NCBI RefSeq assembly: GCF_003002025.1 | Contig: NZ_PVZB01000006.1 | Coordinates: forward strand, 62,001 to 126,000 | Direction of reading: 5' to 3' | Length of the DNA: 64,000 nucleotides | Source: Paraburkholderia sp. BL25I1N1 | GTDB taxonomy: Bacteria; Pseudomonadota; Gammaproteobacteria; Burkholderiales; Burkholderiaceae | Shown: piece after piece, positions 1 through 7,913 of the stretch | Position numbering within the stretch: the first letter of the stretch is position 1 | Layout: every line of letters starts with the position of its first letter | Notes under the pieces: generated by a model | Told to the model about the DNA's origin: nothing | Seen by the model: only the letters and a program-made list of their open reading frames with translations | Databases searched by the model: none | Translations under genes and position numbers: made by a program

Positions 1-310
1 CCTGCCCGATGTGGGCTACCGCCGTTATAGGGTCTCGTTTTACTTCTAGCCTCGTGAATCGCATCATTGCCGCCCACCCCGCGATCATATGCCTGATCGG
101 TGGCGCGGCGCACCTTGCGGCGGCCGCTTATATAACCGTATATTCGTTAAATCGCCGACTGATCCGATGCGCCACATGATCTGTAAGGCAGGTCTCCCGC
201 GCATAGGTTCCGGCTTGCATGGTAGACGAGCGGAACGGCCCTTTTTTGAAGGCATCCATCAAGGATTCCGAAGGTTATGCGCGCCGGATCGAAGTGCGCT
301 GAAGCAGTCT
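1..310. other. Left-edge stretch without a recognisable gene
   Basis: No reading frame here has recognisable protein character. The stretch lies downstream of the leftward oxidase operon and may hold its transcription end, but I see no strong hairpin followed by a T-tract. Confidence 0.5.
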
Positions 311-520
311 CTATTTGACTGCAAATAACGTCGCATTCATCAAAATCTTGAATGCGAATCCGAGCGACATCGCCGAGCCCACGCCGAAGCACCACAGCGC
401 GATAAACCAGAGCCAGCCCGGCAGTTTGCGCGCCGTTGCCGCCGCTGCTGTCGATGCTGTCGATGCGCCGTGAGTCGCGCCGGCGTCCGTCTGCTCAGTG
501 ATAGTGATGTTGGTCGCCAT
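311..520 (-). CDS. Small membrane subunit of bd-type oxidase (DUF2474/CydX-like)
   Basis: This 69-residue protein has a Thr/Ala-rich N-terminal half and one hydrophobic helix near residues 35-60, starting WLWFIALWCFGVG and ending close to a KILM motif. The gene overlaps the 3' end of cydB by 26 bases, so it is translationally tied to the oxidase. Small single-helix proteins (CydX, or the DUF2474 protein often called CioZ) are known third subunits of cytochrome bd oxidases. The pattern resembles DUF2474 more than E. coli CydX. The start has a modest AAGG sequence about seven bases upstream. The role as an accessory or stabilising subunit is inferred from position and size; sequence similarity alone is weak for so short a protein. 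Confidence 0.65.
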   Translation of the reverse strand: MATNITITEQTDAGATHGASTASTAAAATARKLPGWLWFIALWCFGVGSAMSLGFAFKILMNATLFAVK

Positions 521-1499
521 GACGCACCTTGCCGCGAAATACCCAATAACCCATCGTCGTGTAGGCGATGATGATCGGCAGAATGACCGCCGCGCCGGCC
601 AGCGTGAACATCTGGCTCGAGCGCGGCGCGGCCGCTTCCCAGAGCGTCATGCTCGACGGAATCGCATACGGCCACAAGCTCACCAGCAGCCCCGCGTAGC
701 CGAGCAGCACCAGCAGCAGCGCGAGCGCGAACGGCGTGTTGTGATGCCGCTCGCGTACCGCGCGATGCATGAGGAATGCCACGACCGCCACGAGGAACGG
801 CACCGGCAGCAGACGGTAGAACAGGCCGTCGTGGAACCAGCGTTGCGCGATATTCGGATCCTGCAGCGGCGTCCACAGGCTGACCATCGCGACGAAGCCG
901 AGCAGCACGACGGTCAGCGGCCAGACCACGCGATGCAGCCGGCGTTGCAGATCGCCTTCGGTCTTCGCCACCAGCCAGCAGCAGCCGAGCAGCGCATACG
1001 TGACCACGAGTCCGAGGCCCGTGAGCAGGCTGAACGGCGTGAGCCAGCCGAAGGCGTCGCCGGCATATGCGCCGTCGATCACGGGGATGCCTTGCAGGAA
1101 CGCGCCCAGCGCAATGCCCTGAAAGAACGTCGCGCCCGCCGAGCCGCCGATGAACGCCAGATCCCACAAATGCTTCGTACGATTCGCTTTGGCGCGAATC
1201 TCGAACGACACGCCGCGAAAGATCAGACACACGAGCATGAAGATCAGCGGCAGATACAGCGCGGACAGCACGGTCGAATAGACCGCGGGAAACACGGCGA
1301 ACAGACCCGCGCCGCCGAGCACCAGCCAGGTTTCGTTGCCGTCCCACACCGGCGCGACGGTGTTCATCATCAGGTCGCGTTCCTTCTCATCGGGGAAGAA
1401 CGGGAAGACGATGCCGATGCCCAGATCGAAGCCGTCCAGCACCACATACATGAAAAGGCCCAGCGCGATGATCGCGGCCCACACTACGGTTACGTCCAT
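495..1499 (-). CDS. cydB: Cytochrome bd-type quinol oxidase subunit II
   Basis: A 334-residue polytopic membrane protein that starts with a helix containing the VVLDGFDLGIG signature, typical of CydB near residues 20-30, followed by the NTVAPVWDGNETWLV motif around residues 46-60. Eight to nine hydrophobic segments can be followed. CydB is the structural partner of CydA in the quinol:O2 oxidoreductase of the cytoplasmic membrane; it is not the main haem ligand provider. The His-rich C-terminus is encoded across the overlap with the small-subunit gene. The gene follows cydA by about 40 bases on the same strand, so the two are surely co-transcribed. Confidence 0.95.
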   Translation of the reverse strand: MDVTVVWAAIIALGLFMYVVLDGFDLGIGIVFPFFPDEKERDLMMNTVAPVWDGNETWLVLGGAGLFAVFPAVYSTVLSALYLPLIFMLVCLIFRGVSFEIRAKANRTKHLWDLAFIGGSAGATFFQGIALGAFLQGIPVIDGAYAGDAFGWLTPFSLLTGLGLVVTYALLGCCWLVAKTEGDLQRRLHRVVWPLTVVLLGFVAMVSLWTPLQDPNIAQRWFHDGLFYRLLPVPFLVAVVAFLMHRAVRERHHNTPFALALLLVLLGYAGLLVSLWPYAIPSSMTLWEAAAPRSSQMFTLAGAAVILPIIIAYTTMGYWVFRGKVRHGDQHHYH

Positions 1500-1539
1500 G
1501 TTTTTTCTCTATCGCAAGTAGCTGCTGCAGCAGGGTGGT

Positions 1540-2952
1540 TCAGGCGGCGTCGATCATGTGATCGGCGGCGGAAAGCGGGCGGCGCGCGGTCTCGTTTGAC
1601 GAGCGCTCCGGCGCGTCGTGCGGCGTGTGACCGGGCAGCGCCGGACCCGCGCGCATCAGCTTGAGCATGTAGTAGACGCCTGTGCCGAACACGAGGAAGT
1701 ACACGACCACGAACGTCATCAGCGAGATGCCGACCTGCTGCGTGGTGAGCGGCGACACGGCCTGCGAGGTGCGCATCACGCCGTACACGACCCACGGTTG
1801 ACGGCCCGCTTCGGTGGTGACCCAGCCGGCCAGCAGCGTGATGAAACCCGTCGGTCCCATTGCCACGGCAACGCGCTGGAACCACTTCGATTCGAAGAGG
1901 CGTCCACGGCGGCGCAGTACCCACGCGGCGACTGACATCAGGATCATCAGCACGCCGAGGCCGGCCATGATGCGAAAGCTCCAGAACACCACCGTCGAGT
2001 TGGGCCGGTCTTGCGGCGGAAAGTCCTTGAGACCGCGAATTTCGCCGTCCCAGCTATGCGTGAGGATCAGGCTGCCGAGATGCGGAATCGACACGGCATA
2101 GCGCGTGGTTTCGGCCTGCATGTCGGGAATGCCGAACAGGTTTAGCGCGGTGCCGCCTTTTTCGGTGTCCCACAGACCTTCGATCGCCGCGATCTTGGCC
2201 GGCTGATATTCGCGCGTGTTCAACCCATGCTGATCGCCGACGAATGCCTGGATCGGCGTGAGAATCAGCAGCAGCCAGAGCGCCATCGAGAACATTTTCT
2301 TGACGGCCGGATCGCGCCGTCCGCGCAGCAGATGCCACGCGCCGACCGCCGACACCACCAGCGCGGCGACGATGAACGCCGCGAGCGCCATATGCGCGAG
2401 CCGGTATGGGAACGACGGATTGAAAACGATCTTGAACCAGTCGAGCGGCACGACGCGCCCGTTGACGACTTCGAAGCCTTGCGGCGTTTGCATCCAGCTA
2501 TTGGAGGCGAGAATCCAGAAGGTGGAGATCAGCGTGCCGACCGCCACCATCAGCGTGGCACCGAAGTGCGCGCGCGGACTCACGCGCTGCCAGCCGAACA
2601 GCATAATGCCGAGGAAACCCGCTTCGAGGAAGAACGCGGTCATCACTTCGTACATCAACAGCGGGCCGGTGACGGGGCCGGCGAAACTGGAGAAGCCCGA
2701 CCAGTTGGTGCCGAACTGATAGCTCATCACGACGCCGGAAACCACGCCCATGCCGAAGGCCACGGCGAAGATCTTCGACCAGAACAGGCAAAGGTCTTTG
2801 TAGTACGCCTTGCGGGTTTTCAGCCAGCGCCATTCGAGGACGGCGATGAAACTGGCGAGGCCGATGCTGAGCGCCGGAAAAACGATGTGGAAAGAGACGG
2901 TGAACGCAAACTGGATGCGGGCAAGATCGAATGCCGATAGAGCGGAGTTCAT
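1540..2952 (-). CDS. cydA: Cytochrome bd-type quinol oxidase subunit I (CIO type)
   Basis: A 470-residue haem-bearing subunit that oxidises quinol and reduces O2 to water. Visible CydA marks are the N-terminal haem ligand His22 in SFHIVFP, a second conserved His in FPYRLAHMAL, and the GRQPW motif in TTEAGRQPWVVYG. The protein is shorter than the roughly 520-residue E. coli CydA because the long Q-loop insertion is missing, which is the mark of the cyanide-insensitive oxidase (CioA) branch. Such enzymes support respiration at low O2 and in the presence of cyanide, sulfide or NO. It is the first gene of the leftward operon cydA-cydB-small subunit. A perfect Anr/FNR box lies about 190 bases upstream. 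Confidence 0.95.
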   Translation of the reverse strand: MNSALSAFDLARIQFAFTVSFHIVFPALSIGLASFIAVLEWRWLKTRKAYYKDLCLFWSKIFAVAFGMGVVSGVVMSYQFGTNWSGFSSFAGPVTGPLLMYEVMTAFFLEAGFLGIMLFGWQRVSPRAHFGATLMVAVGTLISTFWILASNSWMQTPQGFEVVNGRVVPLDWFKIVFNPSFPYRLAHMALAAFIVAALVVSAVGAWHLLRGRRDPAVKKMFSMALWLLLILTPIQAFVGDQHGLNTREYQPAKIAAIEGLWDTEKGGTALNLFGIPDMQAETTRYAVSIPHLGSLILTHSWDGEIRGLKDFPPQDRPNSTVVFWSFRIMAGLGVLMILMSVAAWVLRRRGRLFESKWFQRVAVAMGPTGFITLLAGWVTTEAGRQPWVVYGVMRTSQAVSPLTTQQVGISLMTFVVVYFLVFGTGVYYMLKLMRAGPALPGHTPHDAPERSSNETARRPLSAADHMIDAA

Positions 2953-3714
2953 GAGCGTGACGTACTTGAAGTGCGTGGGATCCGTGAGGGCGGACTACGC
3001 GCGTCGACCGTTGTCGGTGCGCACTGCGCTGGGCAGATGGCGCAAGAGTAGGGGATGGTCGAGTTCTGTGCTGCGACGCGACGTGCGTCAAAAAACCACC
3101 TTGTTTTATGGTGATTTTCTTTTTTGGGACGGCAAACCGTTGATGAACATCAATTTTTTCTGATCGCATCGCTGAGCACTATGCGGGCGCATGCACACTT
3201 TGGCTGCGCAACTGCGGCAATCGACCGCGCTGCAGCATTGTCGCGCGGCGCGTTCTACGCTTCTGACGCGGCTGCAGTGTTTCCCGCGGCAACGACTTTG
3301 CTCGGCGATTCGATCGGCAAGGCGATATTCGGCAATTGGGATTCGCTCGTCATCAACCGACAATCGCTCCGTCCGAACCGACTTTCCATGCGCGCGGCGG
3401 CTAGCCATCAAGCCCGATTGCCCATACCATGAAGGCAGCCAGACGGCAGCATTTTTCAAAACAGCGCATGCTAGTTGGCGCGTGCACGCCGTATAGCCAG
3501 TCCAATATTTTTTCCCGTTATCCGCTTCGAATAGTCATAGCCGACGTACCGACCAGCCGAACGGCCCGGCGCGTCGCGAATCCGTTATCCAGATGTGGTG
3601 CAGGGCATGTCGTGCCTGAATGGGCGTCGTGTCGCGCGCCGCGAGAATGCTTCGAGAAGGCACGCATCATCCACCTGCCGGCAACGGCAGACTTCAACTA
3701 CAAGGAGTCAGCAG
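2953..3714. other. Long intergenic region between cydA and the hydrolase gene
   Basis: About 760 bases between divergent genes. Apart from the Anr/FNR box and an A/T-rich patch near 3090-3160 that fits the cyd promoter, I see only short frames without protein-like character. The Shine-Dalgarno sequence of the downstream hydrolase is at 3703-3707. Confidence 0.5.
3140..3153. promoter_or_regulatory. Anr/FNR-type binding site upstream of cydA
   Basis: TTGATGAACATCAA is a perfect inverted repeat matching the FNR/Anr consensus TTGAT-N4-ATCAA. It lies about 187 bases before the cydA start codon. An Anr class II site would put the transcription start near 3105 and give an untranslated leader of about 150 bases. 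Oxygen-responsive control of a bd oxidase is well known; here it is inferred from the site alone. Confidence 0.7.
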
Positions 3715-4536
3715 ATGAGCACGATCAAGACGAAAGACGGTACGAGCATTTTCTACAAGGACTGGGGCAAGGGCCGCCCGGTCGTCTTTTCGCACGGCTG
3801 GCCGTTGAGCGCGGACGCCTGGGACGCGCAGATGCTGTTTCTCGGCAGCAAGGGCTTTCGCGTGATCGCGCATGACCGGCGCGGGCATGGCCGCTCGGAG
3901 CAGACGTGGGACGGCAACGACATGGACACCTACGCCGACGATCTCGCGGCGCTGATCGAACACCTCGATCTGCAGGAGGCCACGCTCGTCGGCCATTCGA
4001 CAGGCGGCGGCGAAGTCGCGCATTACATCGGCCGGCATGGCACGCAACGCGTCGCGAAGGCCGTGCTGATCGGCGCGGTGCCGCCGTTGATGCTGAAGAC
4101 AGGGAACAATCCGAACGGCACGCCGATCGACGTGTTCGACGGCATCCGCAAAGGCGTGGAAGACGACCGCTCGCAGTTCTTCAAGGATCTCGCGCTGCCG
4201 TTCTACGGCTACAACCGTCCGGGCGCGAAGGTGTCGCAAGGCGTGATCGATTCGTTCTGGGTCCAGGGCATGGCCGGCTCGATCAAGGGGCTGTACGACT
4301 GCATCAAGCAGTTCTCCGAAGTCGACTACACCGAAGACCTGAAGAAGATCGACGTGCCGACCCTGGTGCTGCACGGCGATGACGACCAGATCGTGCCGAT
4401 CGATGCCGCCGGCCGTCTGACCGCGAAGATCGTGAAGAACGCCACGCTGAAGGTCTATCCGGGTGGCCAGCACGGCATGTGCACCGTCGAGGCCGCCAAG
4501 GTGAACGGCGACCTGCTGGAGTTCATCGGATCGTGA
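3715..4536 (+). CDS. Alpha/beta hydrolase, non-haem chloroperoxidase/arylesterase type
   Basis: A 273-residue cytoplasmic alpha/beta hydrolase. Visible features are the oxyanion motif HGWPL (residues 27-31), the nucleophile elbow GHSTGGG with Ser95, the acid region HGDDDQIVP (residues 220-228) and His253 in GGQHGM, which together give a Ser-Asp-His triad. The pattern GHSTGGGE and overall length fit the cofactor-free haloperoxidase/arylesterase family, whose members hydrolyse esters and can perhydrolyse carboxylic acids. The start at 3715 is chosen because of AAGGAG about eight bases upstream and because homologous proteins begin with this short N-terminus. No operon partner is visible, so the natural substrate is unknown. 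Confidence 0.88.
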   Translation: MSTIKTKDGTSIFYKDWGKGRPVVFSHGWPLSADAWDAQMLFLGSKGFRVIAHDRRGHGRSEQTWDGNDMDTYADDLAALIEHLDLQEATLVGHSTGGGEVAHYIGRHGTQRVAKAVLIGAVPPLMLKTGNNPNGTPIDVFDGIRKGVEDDRSQFFKDLALPFYGYNRPGAKVSQGVIDSFWVQGMAGSIKGLYDCIKQFSEVDYTEDLKKIDVPTLVLHGDDDQIVPIDAAGRLTAKIVKNATLKVYPGGQHGMCTVEAAKVNGDLLEFIGS

Positions 4537-4618
4537 TGCGATGCTGCGGTGATTTGTATTGATGCCGCGAGCGCGGCGGGTCGTGTGCAGGCACGCGCGC
4601 CCGGTCGCACTCAAGCCT

Positions 4619-4646
4619 GAACCGCGGGCCTTCGCGCCCGCGGTTC
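4619..4646. terminator. Hairpin between convergent genes
   Basis: An 11-base perfect stem, GAACCGCGGGC paired with its complement across a six-base loop, lies between the convergent hydrolase and DUF2867 genes. There is no T-tract, so it may act as a weak bidirectional terminator or an mRNA 3'-end stabiliser. Confidence 0.5.
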
Positions 4647-4654
4647 GAGCCGCT

Positions 4655-5197
4655 TCAGGCGGTCGGCCAGCCGATCCGCGCGGCTCGTTGCAACGACGAG
4701 CGCACCACCAGCCGGTGGAACGGCGCGATCGCGCGAATATAGAAACGGCCGAGTCGATTGTGGCAATGCACGACGGTCGACAGGATCAGATAGCGCGAAC
4801 TGCCTTCGCGCGTGCTGCGGGTCTGCTGCAGCACTGAAACCCGGAAGTCGAGATGACGGTCGTTTTCGCCGAGGATGATCTCGTGCGCGCTGCGCGTGTA
4901 GATCCTGAAGATGTCGAGGCGCTCCCTTGCGGCGGCCGGATCCTTGATGCTGCGTAACTGCCTGGCAGTCTTCAAGCCGGCACGCGCGACGATCGCATCG
5001 CGCACGCTCATCAGTTTCGCGACCCATCCCGCCTGATGCTTGAACACGAAGCGCGCGAGCAATTCCGGATCGTCGATGGCGTTCTCGGGCAAGCGGACGG
5101 CGTACGCGTCGGCCAGGTCCGGCGCGTCATAGAAACGCGCGACGCCTGATTCAGCCGGCACGGCAACGGGTTGCACTGGACAGCGGGCAGTGAGCAT
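4655..5197 (-). CDS. DUF2867 domain protein
   Basis: A 180-residue soluble protein with the layout of the DUF2867 family: an N-terminal segment with [11 protein letters not shown], a middle with conserved [13 protein letters not shown], and a C-terminal half ending in [23 protein letters not shown]. The last motif is typical of proteins annotated DUF2867, which sometimes occur fused to NAD(P)-binding proteins. No catalytic function has been settled for the family. The gene stands alone between a convergent hydrolase and the divergent uronate dehydrogenase gene, so context does not add much. Confidence 0.75.
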   Translation of the reverse strand: MLTARCPVQPVAVPAESGVARFYDAPDLADAYAVRLPENAIDDPELLARFVFKHQAGWVAKLMSVRDAIVARAGLKTARQLRSIKDPAAARERLDIFRIYTRSAHEIILGENDRHLDFRVSVLQQTRSTREGSSRYLILSTVVHCHNRLGRFYIRAIAPFHRLVVRSSLQRAARIGWPTA

Positions 5198-5587
5198 GGT
5201 GACGTGCGGCGCTAAATGATGAATTGAAGAGGGACGCTGCGCCGGGTCATGGCGGCAGGTCGGCTTAAACGGGAGCGCATCAAGTCTACGCGATTGTGGG
5301 CGTCCGCGCGGAGCGGCCGGCGCGGTTGTTCAGGTCGTGCATCTGCGTAAAAGGTCGTCCTAGTTATACGATGTCACATAAATAATCGAAGTGTATTTGC
5401 TTGTTTGATAAGGAGAAACAAGGTTGCAGCGAATCCGAATAAGGGTAAGTGCCTAATTGAAATCCGGCCTGGCATCGCCGATAGTACGTTATCGTACAAC
5501 TAACGCTGAACCGGCAGACACTGCCGTGATGACAGAAGCGAGTGCTGTACCCAAGTTCGATCGCGCGCGGCGCAGGAAAGGATGCTT
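5198..5587. other. Divergent promoter region before udh
   Basis: About 390 bases between divergent genes. It contains the uronate operator at 5483-5503 and a weaker partial match (GGTCGTCCTA, near 5353-5362, followed by TTATACGATG). The A/T-rich patch at 5360-5420 is a plausible promoter zone. No gene is apparent. Confidence 0.55.
5483..5503. promoter_or_regulatory. Uronate-regulon operator upstream of udh
   Basis: The complement strand reads TTGTACGATAACGTA, a close match to the consensus found upstream of the other uronate genes in this window. It lies about 85 bases before the udh start codon. A FadR-type GntR repressor encoded at 13784-14527 is the likely ligand. Confidence 0.65.
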
Positions 5588-6424
5588 ATGAAGAAGATTG
5601 CTCTCAGTGGAGCCGGCGGCCAGCTAGGCTCGGTGGTACGCGCCGCGTTGGTCGCGCGCGGCACGCCGTTGCGTTCGGCGGCGGGTTCGAAGGCCCTGGT
5701 GCCGCTCGTGGATGGCGAGGACGTGATGCACGGCGACCTGCGCGATCCGGCGGTCGTGGATCGTCTGCTGGAAGGCGTCGACGTCCTGATCCATTTCGCG
5801 GGGACGAGTGTGGAGCGTCCGCTGCCCGAGATCATCGAAAACAATCTGCGCGGACTCGTCGAAGTGTACGAAGGCGCGCGCCGGCAAGGTGTGAAGCGCA
5901 TCGTGTTCGCGAGTTCCAATCACGCGATCGGCATGTATCCGGTCACCGAGCATCTGAGCCTCGACTGCGAACTGCGCCCGGACGGTTTCTACGGACTGAG
6001 CAAAGTGTGGGGCGAAGCGCTCGCCAGAATGTATTGGGACAAGCATGGCATCGAGAGTGTTTGCGTGCGCATCGGCAGTTGTCTCGAGCGGCCGACCGAG
6101 CCTCGGCACTTGAGCACCTGGTTCGGTCATCGCGATCTGCTGCATTTCCTCGATCGTTGCGTCGAAGCGGAGAACGTCGGCTTCCTGACCATCTGGGGCG
6201 TGTCGGCCAACACACGCAGCTGGTGGGACAACAGCGGCGCCGAACGTCTGGGCTATCAGCCGACCCAGGATGCCGAGGTCTACGCCGAGGAAATCCTTGC
6301 GCGTCCGAATCCGCTCGACGCGCTGGGCCAGCGCTTCCAGGGCGGCAGCTTCGTGGGTATCGATTATTCGCGCGATGACACCGCACCGGACGGCTCGGCC
6401 GCTTCCGCCACGCGGCCTGTTTAA
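5588..6424 (+). CDS. udh: NAD-dependent uronate dehydrogenase (copy 1)
   Basis: A 278-residue extended short-chain dehydrogenase. It has the Rossmann motif GAGGQLG near residues 7-13 and the catalytic YxxxK as Tyr135 and Lys139 in FYGLSK. The motif SSNHAIGMYP is shared with characterised uronate dehydrogenases, which oxidise D-galacturonate or D-glucuronate at C1 to the aldarolactone with NAD+. The ATG at 5588 is chosen over the in-frame ATG at 5582 because AGGA at 5574-5577 has better spacing. It is followed 29 bases later by a hexuronate-type MFS gene. A second, diverged copy is at 19089-19931. The C-terminal tail after QRFQGG is Ser/Ala-rich and probably disordered. Confidence 0.88.
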   Translation: MKKIALSGAGGQLGSVVRAALVARGTPLRSAAGSKALVPLVDGEDVMHGDLRDPAVVDRLLEGVDVLIHFAGTSVERPLPEIIENNLRGLVEVYEGARRQGVKRIVFASSNHAIGMYPVTEHLSLDCELRPDGFYGLSKVWGEALARMYWDKHGIESVCVRIGSCLERPTEPRHLSTWFGHRDLLHFLDRCVEAENVGFLTIWGVSANTRSWWDNSGAERLGYQPTQDAEVYAEEILARPNPLDALGQRFQGGSFVGIDYSRDDTAPDGSAASATRPV

Positions 6425-6453
6425 GCCGTTCAGGATTACGAGGAGACGCAGCA

Positions 6454-7746
6454 ATGAAAATCAAGGGCATCCGCTGGTGGATGGTCAGTCTGGTCGCGGC
6501 CGGGCTCATTATCAATTACCTCGCGCGCAATACGCTGTCAGTCGCGGCGCCGACGTTGATGAAAGACCTCCACATCACTACCGAGCAGTATGCGCACGTG
6601 GTCGTGGCGTGGCAGCTTTGCTATGCATTCATGCAGCCGGTCGCGGGCTTCCTGCTCGACACGGTCGGCACCAAGATCGGCTTCGCGGCGTTCGCGCTCG
6701 CCTGGTCGCTGGCATGCGCCGCGGCGGCGTGGTCGACGGGCTGGCGCAGCCTTGCGTTCTTCCGCGGGCTGCTCGGCATTGCCGAGGCGGCCGGCATTCC
6801 GGCCGGCGTCAAGGCGACGAGCGAGTGGTTCCCGGCCAAGGAGCGCTCGGTCGCGATCGGCTGGTTCAACATCGGCTCGTCGATCGGCGCGTTGCTGGCG
6901 CCGCCGCTGGTGGTGTGGGCATTGCTGCACGGCGAATGGCAGTTGGCCTTCGTGATCGTCGGCGTGGCCGGGATCGTGTGGAGCGTGGTGTGGATGGTGC
7001 TCTACAAACATCCGCGCAATCAGAAGCTGCTGGGCGACGCTGAACGCGACTACATTCTCAGCGGCCAGGAAGCGAAGCACAGCGACGCCGGCGCCGCCAA
7101 GCGCAACTGGTTTGCCATGCTCGGCAGCCGCGATTTCTGGGCGATCGGCATTCCGCGCATGCTGTCCGAGCCGGCCTGGCAGACCTTCAACGCGTGGATT
7201 CCGCTGTACATGATGACCGAGCGTCACATGAATCTGAAGGAAGTCGCGCTGTATGCATGGATGCCTTTTCTCGCGGCCGACATCGGCTGCGTGCTGGGCG
7301 GCTACCTCAGCCCGCTGTTTCATAAGTACGTGAAGGTGTCGTTGTTCACGTCGCGGAAAATGGTGTTCGTGGTCGGCGCGCTGTTCATGATCGGACCGGC
7401 CTGTGTCGGCCTCGTGGCCAGTCCGTATGTGGCGGTGGCGCTGCTGTGCGTCGGCGGGTTCGCGCATCAGACCTTGTCGGGTGCGTTGTATGCGATCACG
7501 TCGGATATGTTCGGCAAGAACGAAGTCGCGACCGCGACCGGCATGGGCGGCATGGCGGGCTACCTGGGCGCGGCTGCGTTCACGGCGCTGTTCGGCGTGC
7601 TGGTTACGCAGGTCGGGTACAGCCCGCTGTTCGTGGTGCTGGCGGTGTTCGACATCATCGCGGCTGCGGTTGTGTGTCTGCTGGCGAAGAGCGCCGACAA
7701 GACGCCCGAGCCGCGCTGGACCCCGGCGAGTGCGGTGGCCAAGTGA
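6454..7746 (+). CDS. MFS hexuronate transporter (ExuT-like, ACS family)
   Basis: A 430-residue inner-membrane permease with about twelve hydrophobic helices. The first helix carries INYLARNTLSVAAPTL and the loop region carries GIPAGVKATSEWFPAKERSVAIG. Both are signatures of the anion:cation symporter family that includes ExuT, GarP and GudP. Its position 29 bases downstream of uronate dehydrogenase, with a strong GAGGAG ribosome site, makes a proton-coupled galacturonate/glucuronate uptake role likely. The gene ends just before a rho-independent terminator at 7801-7834. The exact sugar acid cannot be read from sequence. Confidence 0.87.
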   Translation: MKIKGIRWWMVSLVAAGLIINYLARNTLSVAAPTLMKDLHITTEQYAHVVVAWQLCYAFMQPVAGFLLDTVGTKIGFAAFALAWSLACAAAAWSTGWRSLAFFRGLLGIAEAAGIPAGVKATSEWFPAKERSVAIGWFNIGSSIGALLAPPLVVWALLHGEWQLAFVIVGVAGIVWSVVWMVLYKHPRNQKLLGDAERDYILSGQEAKHSDAGAAKRNWFAMLGSRDFWAIGIPRMLSEPAWQTFNAWIPLYMMTERHMNLKEVALYAWMPFLAADIGCVLGGYLSPLFHKYVKVSLFTSRKMVFVVGALFMIGPACVGLVASPYVAVALLCVGGFAHQTLSGALYAITSDMFGKNEVATATGMGGMAGYLGAAAFTALFGVLVTQVGYSPLFVVLAVFDIIAAAVVCLLAKSADKTPEPRWTPASAVAK

Positions 7747-7800
7747 GGCGCGTTAAGTGACGATGAATTCCGGACGCTGGTTCAGCGAGTCGGGAAATGA

Positions 7801-7834
7801 AAATGGCGGCGCTTTCGGGCGTCGCCATTTTTTT
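7801..7834 (+). terminator. Rho-independent terminator after udh-MFS
   Basis: A ten-base stem (AAATGGCGGC with GTCGCCATTT, one G-T wobble) is followed directly by a run of T. It closes the rightward udh-transporter unit. Confidence 0.85.
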
Positions 7835-7864
7835 GCTCTTGTTCACTGCGTTGTTTCAGTCCTC

Positions 7865-7898
7865 ACGGCTGGACGAAGCTCGCGCTTCGCCCAGCCGT
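7865..7898. terminator. Strong hairpin at the 3' end of the polygalacturonase gene
   Basis: Arms ACGGCTGG and CGAAGC are matched by GCTTCG and CCAGCCGT around a four-base TCGC loop, with one symmetric A/C mismatch. It lies just past the stop of the leftward polygalacturonase gene. No T-tract follows on that strand, so 3'-end protection or back-up termination is the likely role. Confidence 0.6.
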
Positions 7899-7913
7899 TC
7901 AACCGCGTGATGC

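Noticed and set aside
498..1664. Long plus-strand reading frame over cydB
   Set aside because: It is the antisense shadow of cydB in a high-GC genome; it is Arg/His/Gln-rich without any family pattern, while cydB is clear.
3179..3594. Possible small gene between cydA and the hydrolase
   Set aside because: Frames on both strands are short, Arg/Ser/Cys-rich and without a good ribosome site.
5353..5372. Second possible operator before udh
   Set aside because: Only short pieces (GGTCGTCCTA, TTATACGATG) match and their spacing is wrong; too weak to list as a site.
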